Source: Planococcus citri (lineage: Eukaryota > Arthropoda > Insecta > Hemiptera > Pseudococcidae). Taken from it: a stretch of DNA of 64,000 nt. This document shows positions 10,501-19,766 of the stretch, one piece after another (position 1 is the first letter of the stretch; every line of letters starts with the position of its first letter). Under the pieces are notes generated by a model. That model made no database searches and was not told the DNA's origin. It saw nothing but the letters and a program-made list of their open reading frames with translations. Location: assembly GCF_950023065.1 (NCBI RefSeq), contig NC_088680.1, positions 58,999,350-59,063,349 of the forward strand, given 5' to 3'. The translations under genes and the position numbers were made by a program.

Positions 10501-13370
10501 CGTGGCTGAAAATCTATTTCGATTTTAAATGCACATACACGTACTAATATCGATAACATCTCCGATAAACGTTTCGTGTCGAGTGGAAAAAAAATTGGAA
10601 CGTATCTTTAAAATACATATAAATGTGTACTTTCTATCTCTATTACATCGTTTCGATACGTCTCTCTATCCTGCTTTCCTCAGTCTCTCCCCATTTATAG
10701 TTTATAGATGTATACCTATACGTGTGTCTCGTCTCCAAGATCTTCATATTTTTCCTCGTTCGCGAACACTTTTTTCCTCTTCGAGAATACTTGAGAGAAT
10801 CGACGAGATTCCCATCGGAGTGATGAATTTTGCGAATTTGATGATGGATGCTTTCGTACACCAGTATTTTTTTATATTTTCGAGTGGAGCAATTTCCAAA
10901 AAAAAATGTAATGATATCGGCGGTTACCTATTTAAATTCGGACGATAGTGTCGTATTGGTTGAATAATGTTACGATCGAGAAGAGGCGATAATGTTTTAT
11001 TTATGTTTACTGTATATTTGCTTATTTACCAGTTCATGATGTCATTTTGACGAATGATTTATGGTTTTTGGTCGCCTGCTTGTACCTCTACCTATATAGT
11101 CCTATATTCTTGGTTTTTATGTCGCGTACGTTATTGGATAGATATTTTCATTTATTTTGTGGCGACTGGTACTAGATGAAAATATGTTACACGTATTTTT
11201 TCTTGAAATAAACTCCGGATACCTGTACTTTTTTTTAAATCGAATTTTCTCACGATGAAGAAATCATCGAGATGAGTATTTTGAGAGCTGTTTGCAAACA
11301 CCACTCGTTTCAAATTTAGTTATAGGTATTAGTAGGTAAATAAATTGATCGAATTTTAATCGACGTTGAGAATTTCACGTCGATTACTATAAACGTAGAC
11401 CAAAAAATATCTAGGTCTTTAGGTAGGTAGGGCCTATAACCGAGCAAAACTGCCATCGTGGTCGTTGTACACTTGAATAATGTAAACGAAATGGTAGAAA
11501 TTTCATTCTGGTCGCAAGAAACACGCGGTCAATTTCTTTGCTCGTGCAAACATCTCAACTACATTATAAATTTCGCTTAATATCCGCCCAAAGGTTAAAT
11601 AAACCCGGCAAAATGTTCGTATTACGAATGGAATCTCAACTTGGTAATCCTCATAGCCCTACATACCTGAATGAATTCACTCGAATTCCTATATATATAG
11701 ACCTAACATTACAACCTCATCGTGTAATCAGATTACAATAGATTCGTAAAAATCCCCCTCCCCCTCCCCCTCTCCCCCAATCACCACCTATATTATTATT
11801 AATCGATGTTCGCCCTTAATATCGGCTCTATTATGTGTACAAGTACAAAATATCGAGGAAAAAAAATTGGAAATTTTAATTTCCTATTCGTTTGTCGAGC
11901 ACGTAATATACGTCCTACAGGCGTATAAAAGAAGACAATAATTGCAAATTCTTTGAGCAAAAGAAACGTACCTACTCGTAGAGGTAAGGTACCACTCTCT
12001 ATAGTATACCTACAGAGCCAGGTTATAACGTGGTATTCGGAAACGAAAAAGCATTTTGGTATTCCAACGCCTTAATGTACCTAAAATTACGTTAACAAAC
12101 CTCTCTTTGTTGAGTTAGCAATGAAAATGGAAAATAACGCCTGCGAAAGGCGTCAAGAGTCGAAGACACTTGCTCTTCAGCGAGTAAAAACTATTTTCGA
12201 ATTCAACTTTCGTACAGTCTGCTTCTGTGTGCGCGTGTGTTGGCTCGAAATATATAGTCGAACCAACTTCCCTGTTGTACAGCTCTCTCTCTCAAATGTA
12301 CAGATATTTATTAAGTTTATTTGACTTGTAAAACTCGCGAAATTTACTATATAAATGCTCGACAAAACAAAAATAACAGCTATATACCTACTCGTACTTA
12401 CGAGTGCATTTGAAAACAGCGCGAAAAAAAAAATGACAAAGAGATACCTACTCCCGTAATATAAGAAATTCTACGACATGCTATAGGAATGGAATAGTGA
12501 CGAAAAAAAAAAAGAATTTCAATAATTGCCAAGTGGAATCGGTTATAGTATTATGGAAAACGTGAGAGCATTTTCCCCTCGGGCTAATATCCGTCGAGAA
12601 TTTTGACTTTTAACCATATTTCCACGTACGACGGAAATGTGTTCTTTTTTCCTCTACTACGCCAAAGACCACAATTTCCATTTCTAATTTCCTACCTCGC
12701 GGTAATTGTATATCTCACTTCATCACCTCGCAAGAAGAATATAAAAGGCAGGCGTGCCAAACTCTGCAGGCAACGTAAATAAAACTAATAATGTTCACTA
12801 CTACACATCTCATTCGTCGATCCGAGCCATCGAATTCTCCTAAAACTCGTATATAAAACGTTTTTAAAAACTGAAGAAAAGTAATTCACTTAAGTACACT
12901 CGAAAATGTTTTAATATATCAAAAGTAAGTATACGACGTTGAGAGAAACTCCAATATCTTCTCTCCCGGTATGGAAGTATGGGATTTTTTCGAACTGAAG
13001 TGATAGGCAGAGGTAGGTATGTACGATAATCATTGGACTAAGCATTTACTTGAATAAATTTTAAGCTAAAACAAAAGGATTTACACGTTTGGGTATGATT
13101 ATTGACATTTTGATCCAAGAATGGTATCCCAACTGGCAACAAAATTGTTGAATTTTGCAAAACAAAATCGAAAGAGCATACAAATCGGTCAACATTAATT
13201 CAGGAGCTAATAAAATTAATTTATTAATGAATTCTTGAAAATCAAATGTGGGCAGAAATACTTATAAGGGGAGGGGGAGGGGGGTTCAACCGAAAATTTG
13301 CCGACTGATATGAGAAAAAAATACCAATTTTGCCAAATAAAACGAAAGATGAGAAAACAATTCGGCCAAT
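10501..13370. other. Unique non-coding region, possible regulatory or exonic sequence
   Basis: Less repetitive than its neighbours and more balanced in composition. A 139-residue open frame at 10529-10948 (+) has no recognisable domain and lacks clear coding character; it is left unannotated. Candidate TATA-type boxes are GAATATAAAAGGCAGG near 12736-12751 and GTATAAAAGAAG near 11922. Neither is followed by a recognisable coding exon. A pyrimidine-rich C-tract region lies at 11753-11780. Confidence 0.35.
12738..12751 (+). promoter_or_regulatory. Candidate TATA box
   Basis: ATATAAAAGGCAGG stands in relatively GC-balanced sequence and resembles an animal core-promoter TATA element. No coding exon was found downstream within this window, so the assignment is tentative. 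Confidence 0.2.
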
Positions 13371-13951
13371 TATTGATGACTTGAGTGTTGAGTTGAGTGT
13401 GTTCAAGTAATGATGTAACAAAATGAGAGAATCCGTATTTTTCTTAGTTTTTGAAGGATTTTCTGGATAGAATGGGGGAGGAAGATGTAGCTGAATGGAG
13501 TTTAGAATCGAAGAGGCTTTATGGAGATATGAGTCATACACCTATGAGAGATTGGAATCAATTTTCGAGTCTATGGTGAGAGGGAGACAGTCAACAGTTT
13601 TAAGGTGAATAAAAAATCTTTTTATAGCCGAGCTAACATGACTTATAAAAAATTTTCGTTTTCCCTGTTCAATTTTTAGAAGCCTCAAACATGGAATTTT
13701 CAAAATTTTTCATTCACCTTAAAACTGTTGACTGTCTCCCTCTCACCATAGTCTCAACAATTGATTCCAATCTCCCATATGCGTACGACTCATCTCCATA
13801 AAGCCTCTTTGATTTCAAACTCCATTCAGCTATGTCCTCTTCCCCCATTCTATCCAGAAAATCCTCCAAAAACTAAGAAAAATATGTATTCTCTCATTTG
13901 ACACATCATTACTTGAACACACTCAACTCAACACTCAAGTCATCAATAACT
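13371..13951. mobile_element. Inverted-repeat (foldback) element, ~240 bp arms
   Basis: The left arm 13371-13612 and right arm 13715-13951 are reverse complements with few differences. Landmarks are GTGAGAGGGAGACAGTCAAC (about 13575) against GTTGACTGTCTCCCTCTCAC (about 13727), and TTGAGTGTGTTCAAGTAATG against CATTACTTGAACACACTCAA. About 100 bp of spacer separates them. It abuts the 5' side of a non-LTR retrotransposon RNase H remnant, so the right arm may itself derive from retrotransposon sequence. Confidence 0.85.
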
Positions 13952-13959
13952 TCATTGCT

Positions 13960-14457
13960 CACTGCTCAGTATAATGATTTCATTTCATTTCACACCCATG
14001 GGTCAAAATCCATGGATCATTGTAGTTGTTCGGTCGTTTGTGAAAGCAAGGTTTTGCAATTTCCACTTCCGTGCTTGTTCAGTATTCTTTCATGTGAACT
14101 GTATGTTATATGTACTTGCATCTATAAACATGGCAATTGAGAGCAGACTCGACAAAGTTGTGAACTTCACAGATTCACTAAATTCCATCTCTCAACTAAG
14201 ATCTAAATCTGAGCAACGTCCAATTGCCTCAGAAATCTCATCTCTCCAATGTGACATGGATGTTACCATAGCCTGGATTCCAGCCCACTCAGGAATTTTG
14301 AGAAATGAAACAGCAGACTTACCAGCAAATTAGTCACTAAAGATTTCACCTGTACTAGAAACACCTGTTCCTGTGTCTGATGTGATGGCCCAGCCAAAGT
14401 CACACCACCAACATTCAAGATTTGTCCAGGAAGCAGGCTGCGGACTGCTGCCTTATG
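13960..14457 (+). pseudogene. Non-LTR retrotransposon RNase H domain, frameshifted remnant
   Basis: Two reading frames together show the order of motifs of a retrotransposon RNase H domain. The first frame carries a HTHGSKS block (family YTDGSK) and SCELYVI (family xAELYAI). The next frame carries FTDSLNSI (family TDSxxAL) and WIPAHSGILRNETAD (family WxPGHxGIxGNExAD). The first catalytic aspartate is read as H, and a frameshift separates the blocks, so the copy is dead. This is the 3' part of an I/LOA/Jockey-type non-LTR element that carries RNase H; reverse transcriptase and endonuclease regions are absent. It continues on the other side of the inserted hAT MITE. Confidence 0.8.
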
Positions 14458-14465
14458 CTGTGTAC
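14458..14465. repeat. Target-site duplication, left copy
   Basis: CTGTGTAC, repeated perfectly at 14844-14851 and flanking the hAT MITE. Confidence 0.93.
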
Positions 14466-14843
14466 TAGTGGTCTGCACGGGCCTGTCCGAAAGCCCATGG
14501 GGTGAGCCCGATAAAAGTCGGGTCGGGTCGGGCCAAGCTTGTCGGGCTTTCTTGGGTTCGGGTTTCAGTACGTAACTGGTACTCAACGCACGCGCTGTGA
14601 GTACTCATAAATAAAGAAGTGTAGCACCATGTTCACATCACAACAATGCCTATTGTTGGGAAAACCATCTCGTCGCATCACGCCAACGTTGCAACAAAAT
14701 TCAACGGAAGTGTTGAAAAATTATTGTCGGGTCGGGCTTGGGCTGGTTGGACTTGTTTCGGGCTTTCGGGTCGGGCTTTTTGCCCGAGTACTTGGGCCGG
14801 GTCGGGTAAGCCCGCAGGCTTGCCCGACCCGCGCAGACCACTA
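14466..14843. mobile_element. hAT-type MITE (378 bp)
   Basis: The ends are TAGTGGTCTGCACGGGCC and its near reverse complement ending GCGCAGACCACTA. Perfect 8-bp direct duplications CTGTGTAC lie outside, as expected for a hAT-superfamily insertion. Unlike the surroundings the element is GC-rich, with repeated GGGTCGGG and CGGGCTT motifs. It contains no transposase. Overlapping open frames on both strands here (14629-15002, 14678-14946) merely read through GC-rich sequence. It interrupts the non-LTR remnant, so it is the younger insertion. Confidence 0.95.
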
Positions 14844-14851
14844 CTGTGTAC
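14844..14851. repeat. Target-site duplication, right copy
   Basis: CTGTGTAC, identical to 14458-14465. Retrotransposon coding similarity resumes immediately after it. Confidence 0.93.
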
Positions 14852-15020
14852 ATACAGGCCATACCCTCCTCGCCCACTCTCATATCTTCTAAATAGAATC
14901 CCCTCCAATATGCTCTACATGTCAAGTCCAACTCATCATCTCCCACATCTTACTCACCTGTCAAGATCATACCAATTTAAGAAAGTCACTAAACCTTCCT
15001 AAAACTCTGCCGCAAAATAG
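14852..15020 (+). pseudogene. Non-LTR retrotransposon C-terminal zinc-binding remnant
   Basis: Translation continues the interrupted remnant. A basic RLRT block just before the insertion is followed by HTGHTLLAHSHIF after it, then a stop, then ESPPICSTCQ, ISHILLTCQ and an arginine. This is the usual C-terminal C-C-H-C motif after RNase H in such elements (PPxCxxC...HxLxxC). The premature stop shows the copy is inactive. Confidence 0.78.
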
Positions 15021-16500
15021 CTTAAAACCCTTCAGCTTTACTCTCCTTTCTCCAAAAATCCAACCTCCTTTCATTAATGTAAAAAATAACCTGTGCCGCT
15101 AGCCTTTTATGTAGCTGTACATAAAGTTTTCAAAAATTTGTATTTTGGTCAATTTTTTTGATTTCAAAATTTTAGAATTTGAATGAGGGTTTTTAGAAAA
15201 CTCCAACTTTGAAAAATAAAAGCAAACAGGCTCGAACGAACTGAGGGCCAAAACTTTTCAAAAATTTGTATTTTGATATGATGAAAAACAATGTTTTTTC
15301 ATGTGAGGAGTTTGATTTTTTTGATTTCAAAATTTTAGAATTTGAATGATGCGTTCAAAAATGTGTAATTCAAGTTCCAAAAAAGTTGGCAAATAACTTC
15401 TTTATCAAGTCTAAAATTTTTTCAAGTTTGCTGCCTTTGTCAAAATATGCCACCTGTATCAAAATTTGACAAATTTCTGTCGATCTAGAAAGCTGAAATT
15501 TTGTATTATGTAGTCCTATTTTAACCCCTCCAACTCGATTGAAAACGGTTTAGCACCATTTTGAGCAGTTCTCGAGCCTTCAGCAGATTTTTAGAAATTG
15601 TTTCTACAAAGTTTTATCCAATTAAGTTGAAAAGCTAAAATTTACTTGACATTAAGTTGATTTTAGACAGTTTGCATGACTGGGGGGGGGGGGGGAATCT
15701 GGACTTCCGAAAATATGACTGGTGGCTTCAGAATGGCACTCAGAATGTTGAAATTAGAAGATGTAAAATAAATTTTAGCTATCTAATTTCACTATGCAAA
15801 ATTTTGTGGAAATTTCAACTATCAAAAATCTGCAGAGGCCCCAGAACTGCTCAAAAGGATTCGAAACCATTTTTAATCGAGTAGGGGGGGTCGAAAATAG
15901 AGCACATTGGTAAATTTTGTCCTTTCTAGATCAATTTAATGAATTCAACAAAAATCGAAAAATGCTCTTTAGCACCTAAAATTTTGAGTGATGATGTACC
16001 TATTTTTTTTCAGTTCCAAATTTGTTTGCCATTTGAGATACTTCCCTCGTAAGTACGAGTACATAGTAAGTATGCACGTTGCAGGTTTTAAAAAATAGGT
16101 CACATACTACTTCGATTGGAAAAATTCATACCTAGGATCAACAATTTTCAAAAATAATGACTTTTTTTAAAAAATGATTTTTAGGGAGGAAAAATGAAAA
16201 AAAAATGTATTGAACCTCAATTTGGAAAAAATTTATTTTACTTGTGAAATCCACATGAAAAATTTAGCAAAATATTCAATCACGAGACATTTTTAAAAAG
16301 TTCAATCAACAGTTTACTTTTGTAAAAAAAAATGAAATTTTGAAAAATTTAGCAAAACATACCATCACGAAAAAAGTTTCAGAAAGTTCAACGAATGAGT
16401 ATGACTACACGAATAGGTCAAGTATGGCGACATTTAGCTAGGAGGTAAATTGAAAATAAAAATTAAATCAAAACACATGATGAAAAACGTCAAGTAAACA
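15021..16500. other. AT-rich non-coding with poly-G tract
   Basis: AT-rich sequence with a 14-G tract at 15682-15695. There are short inverted and repeated phrases, for example TTTGATTTCAAAATTTTAGA near 15159 and again near 15317. No supported gene. The part nearest the second kinase gene (about 16040-16553) is its 3' flank. Confidence 0.4.
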
Positions 16501-16553
16501 ATAAAACACATACGTACACAAAAATTGAAATAAAAAATTACGTAAGTTAACAA

Positions 16554-17840
16554 TCAGGCTGATTTTTTACAAATAAAACCTCTATCGATCAAATCACGAA
16601 GAATATCACCCAAAACTTGACTAGCTTCGTTTCCACCTTCAGCTAGAAGTATTTTGGTCATCGAATCCACTAGGGTATCAATTGAAGGAGAAACTTCATC
16701 CGATGCTGACAAACATTCGTAAACATCCGCAGAATGCGTGTTATTATCGTCAGCAATGAGGAGAGGCAAAAAGTACGACGCCACGAAATATCCAAAGAAG
16801 GATTTTTCAACGAACTCGGATAATATTTCATCCTTACTTGGGACAGGATTTTCTGGGAATGTTTCCTTCAAAGAGGTATAATATTCGTCGACTAAATCAT
16901 TCCAGTGTTTGTTCCTCATTTCTTGGTCAGCGTGCAAATACATGACGGTAACTAAATCGATCACAGGTGATCCATAACGATATCTTGCCATGTCTAACAT
17001 TACTAGATCGTCGGGCTCTGGAGTATTAGTATTTTTATACTTAAACATCACGTTATTTCTCAAGTAATCACCGTGAACAATTACTGACACCGCATCATGA
17101 TTTCCTTCTGTTAAAATCTGCTTGAAAATGTCGTCGCTGCGTTGAATCATTTCAGTGATCATGGGAATATAAGCTGAGTAAGCGGAATCTGTTTGTAATT
17201 GTTGTAATCCGCGTTGACCAACTTTAGCCAACACATCAGTGTATTCTCCATTCATTAACTGGATGGCTTCTTGAAAGTTGTTTGCCAAAGGATAAAATAA
17301 ATCTGGTACGGTATTCTTAGCTTTATAAGAATGAGCGTGAAACTGACCGAGTTTGCGCATCATCAAAGCCAAATGCTGGTAATCCAAGAACGATTTCTTT
17401 TCAGCCATTCTGTATCCTTTGAATGTCAAATCTTCGAGTACAAGTGCAGAGTGGTCTTGTTCAACGTCGAATATTATTTCACCGTGGTAAAATTTTGGAA
17501 ACAGACCAAGTACTGAAACCTCTGGAGTATTCAGAACAGGAAGAATTTTGGTATAGAAAATCATTTCGTTCGTGAAAGAAAATAAAATCCACCTCGTAAA
17601 GCATGCCTTCGGTGAAAATTTAATCATTACCGGTCCCGATTTCAAAATATCGCCGTCTTTATTTTTGTAAAGAATTTTTCCATACTGGTGGTCTGAGTTG
17701 AAACCATCTGGAAGCTTTTGATCTCCGTTCTGATCCGATGTTTTGGGTTCAAATCCGTAATACGTACTTCCTTCACCGAAAATATGACTTCGATATGCGA
17801 ATAAGTTCGAAATCACGTTTTTCACGTATAATTTTTCCAT
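16554..17840 (-). CDS. Ecdysteroid/CHK kinase-like protein (EcKL), copy 2
   Basis: A 428-residue single-exon paralogue of the gene at 6841-8103, on the opposite strand with 3' ends facing each other about 8.4 kb apart. It has the same kinase-like layout: VMIKFSPK (K74), TNEMIFYT (E92), LEDL (135-138), VHGDYLRNNVMF (255-266; H256, D258), MLDMARYRYG (D283) and SPVIDL (291-296). It shares the unusual HGDYL in place of HGDxW. Residues about 97-183 are almost identical between copies. Residues about 187-250 and the acidic tail at 365-405 differ greatly and include small insertions. It ends with the same LGDILRDLIDRGFICK. The role is inferred as phosphorylation of a small hydroxylated substrate; the substrate is unknown. 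The start is supported by N-terminal alignment to copy 1. Confidence 0.92.
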   Translation of the reverse strand: MEKLYVKNVISNLFAYRSHIFGEGSTYYGFEPKTSDQNGDQKLPDGFNSDHQYGKILYKNKDGDILKSGPVMIKFSPKACFTRWILFSFTNEMIFYTKILPVLNTPEVSVLGLFPKFYHGEIIFDVEQDHSALVLEDLTFKGYRMAEKKSFLDYQHLALMMRKLGQFHAHSYKAKNTVPDLFYPLANNFQEAIQLMNGEYTDVLAKVGQRGLQQLQTDSAYSAYIPMITEMIQRSDDIFKQILTEGNHDAVSVIVHGDYLRNNVMFKYKNTNTPEPDDLVMLDMARYRYGSPVIDLVTVMYLHADQEMRNKHWNDLVDEYYTSLKETFPENPVPSKDEILSEFVEKSFFGYFVASYFLPLLIADDNNTHSADVYECLSASDEVSPSIDTLVDSMTKILLAEGGNEASQVLGDILRDLIDRGFICKKSA

Positions 17841-17960
17841 CTTGCTATCGAATTTTCAAAACTGATTTCAAACTAGCTCACTTAACAGAGAAACTAACAC
17901 CACCACTTCGACTGTTCTCGGAATACTATTGAAATATGTATGTACCTACTTATCTAAAGA
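17841..17960 (-). promoter_or_regulatory. 5' flank shared with kinase-like copy 1
   Basis: Read on the minus strand, the sequence just before the ATG has GTGAGCTA, then AGTTTTGAAAATTCGATA. This parallels GTGAGCTA and GAGTTTTATAATTTCGATA before the ATG at 6841. The likely 5' UTR was therefore duplicated with the gene. No TATA box is evident. Confidence 0.4.
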
Positions 17961-19310
17961 TGAATATAATAAAATACTACTCCGATGATTACGATGTAGG
18001 TATTCATTATTTAACTAGGTAATTAGTACGCGTTTTTATTTGTTTATCTTTTATCAACTTAAGAACGAATTATTCACGTGCTATCTACTTATTTGCCTTA
18101 AGCAGTGAAATACACGGAATCATCCACTATCAAATATGAACATGAGTTTTCGAAGTGAAGATGATTAGGTACTGATTTATCTCACAGAAGCAGTTGGCAA
18201 AAATGCCTGAAAAGAGAATAAATGAAAAATTTATTTTTTGCAATTTTGGCAAAAACGCTGTATTTTGATTGGATTATAGACCAGTTCAAACTTCATCAAC
18301 TTCAATAATTTTCCCCTAGACTTCAATATCATAATTTCTAGTGAATCAAAATTAATTTTCCCTCATTAGAATTTGAAAAAAATCAGACTAATATAAACAT
18401 TTTTTAAATTAAATGAAATTTTGTAAAAATTACGCAAAATATCATATAAGTAAATTATAGGTAAGTATAAATAGAAAAATTGACATTTCAGTACAATTGA
18501 GCAAAACTAATACAAAACTAGAACAAAATAACGTCGCATCAAATTTTGAAAAAATAACACAATCAGAAAATTACAAAAAAACTCAAAAAAATTTACAATT
18601 GGGTAAAATTTTGCAAAAATTGCTCAAAAATGTGTTGTTAACCGAAGTTTAAATGATTAAAGATTGGAGCAACATCGTCAAGTTTCTGCCAAATCTCAGG
18701 ATGAAAAACACCAAACACAAGAAAATGATTGATAACCACAAAAAAATAACAAAATATTATCGAAGTGGAATAAAATTTTGCAAAAAATAAAAATATGTAA
18801 ACGAAAATGCAGGGTTTGTTTTCAATTTTTTCCAAAAAGAAAAGTTTTAAAAAATGACCAACAAGTTATCAAAAAAGTTACAAGACGTGAGAAGAATATT
18901 TTCAATGCAGAAAAAAATCACAAGAATCGGAGGTAAAGTCTCCTCTTCAAAGAAAGTTTCAAATCAATGGATATGTTTTTCGCTTGAGTTGGCGTAATTT
19001 CGTATAAAAACACCCCCCCCCCCAAGTGTCACAAAATATTAGCATTAAAAGTATATTTTTGAAAATTTGTGCTCTTAAAAGCCAGCGTCATAAAACTTCA
19101 GCATCTCGTGGATTTTAGTCTTGAAAATTTTGTACAGGTTCCGGCTTAAAAAATATCCACGTTGAAAGACAGAAAATTTCACTTAAAAAATATGGAAAAA
19201 AAACTTTTTGGTAATTGCTTGCAAAAAAATGATACCAAATTTTCTGAAAAGTGAAACCATTTTGCAACTTTTTTTGGTGATAGAGCAAGATTTTGGGCAA
19301 TTTTAAGCAA
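17961..19310. other. AT-rich non-coding
   Basis: AT-rich sequence with many AAAAT-type repeats and an 11-C tract at 19013-19023. The small open frames at 18638-18835 and 19115-19339 (-) are chance frames in low-complexity sequence. Confidence 0.4.
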
Positions 19311-19319
19311 AAAAAGAGA

Positions 19320-19766
19320 GATTTTGACCACTTCAGCAAAAAATGACAAAAAAGAAAACTATTTGACCATTTTTGAGAAAAAATGTTGATTTTTGGAATT
19401 TTTTCTAAAAAAAGTGACTGATTTTTTTAGTATTTTTTCATTTGGAAAAAAAGTGAAGCTTTTGACATTTTTAGGTAAAAAAGCACAATTTTTCATCAAT
19501 TTGGAAAAAGCGAAAATTTTGTTTCATTTTTAGCAAAAAGCAAAACTTCTTGTTTTGTAATTTTAGTCGAAAAAACTTTTTTTTTACAACTACTCGGTAA
19601 AAAAGTAACCTTTTTTGGAAAAAATATTGACAAAAACGAGACTGACAGTTTTAAAAAGAAAGTAAGGCTTTTTGACAATATTTGACCAATCAAGAGAGAC
19701 TTTTGAGCTATTTTTGGATAAGAAATTGAGAATTTTTAAAATTTTCTACAAATACCACATGTCTTG
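19320..19766. repeat. Tandem repeat unit, left fragment (split by foldback element)
   Basis: 19440-19766 is a direct repeat of 22560-22890. Shared blocks include GACATTTTTAGGTAAAAAAG, ATATTGACAAAAACGAGAC and AAATTGAGAATTTTT. The two copies flank the folded element, and the full unit is about 530 bp, as judged from 22361-22890 against 22891-23030. Confidence 0.75.

Noticed and set aside
10529..10948. 139-residue open frame as a gene
   Set aside because: No recognisable domain, AT-driven composition and no promoter or splice context that supports it.
14629..15002. Overlapping open frames on both strands in GC-rich DNA
   Set aside because: They run through the hAT MITE and a retrotransposon remnant; GC-rich sequence lacks stop codons by composition.
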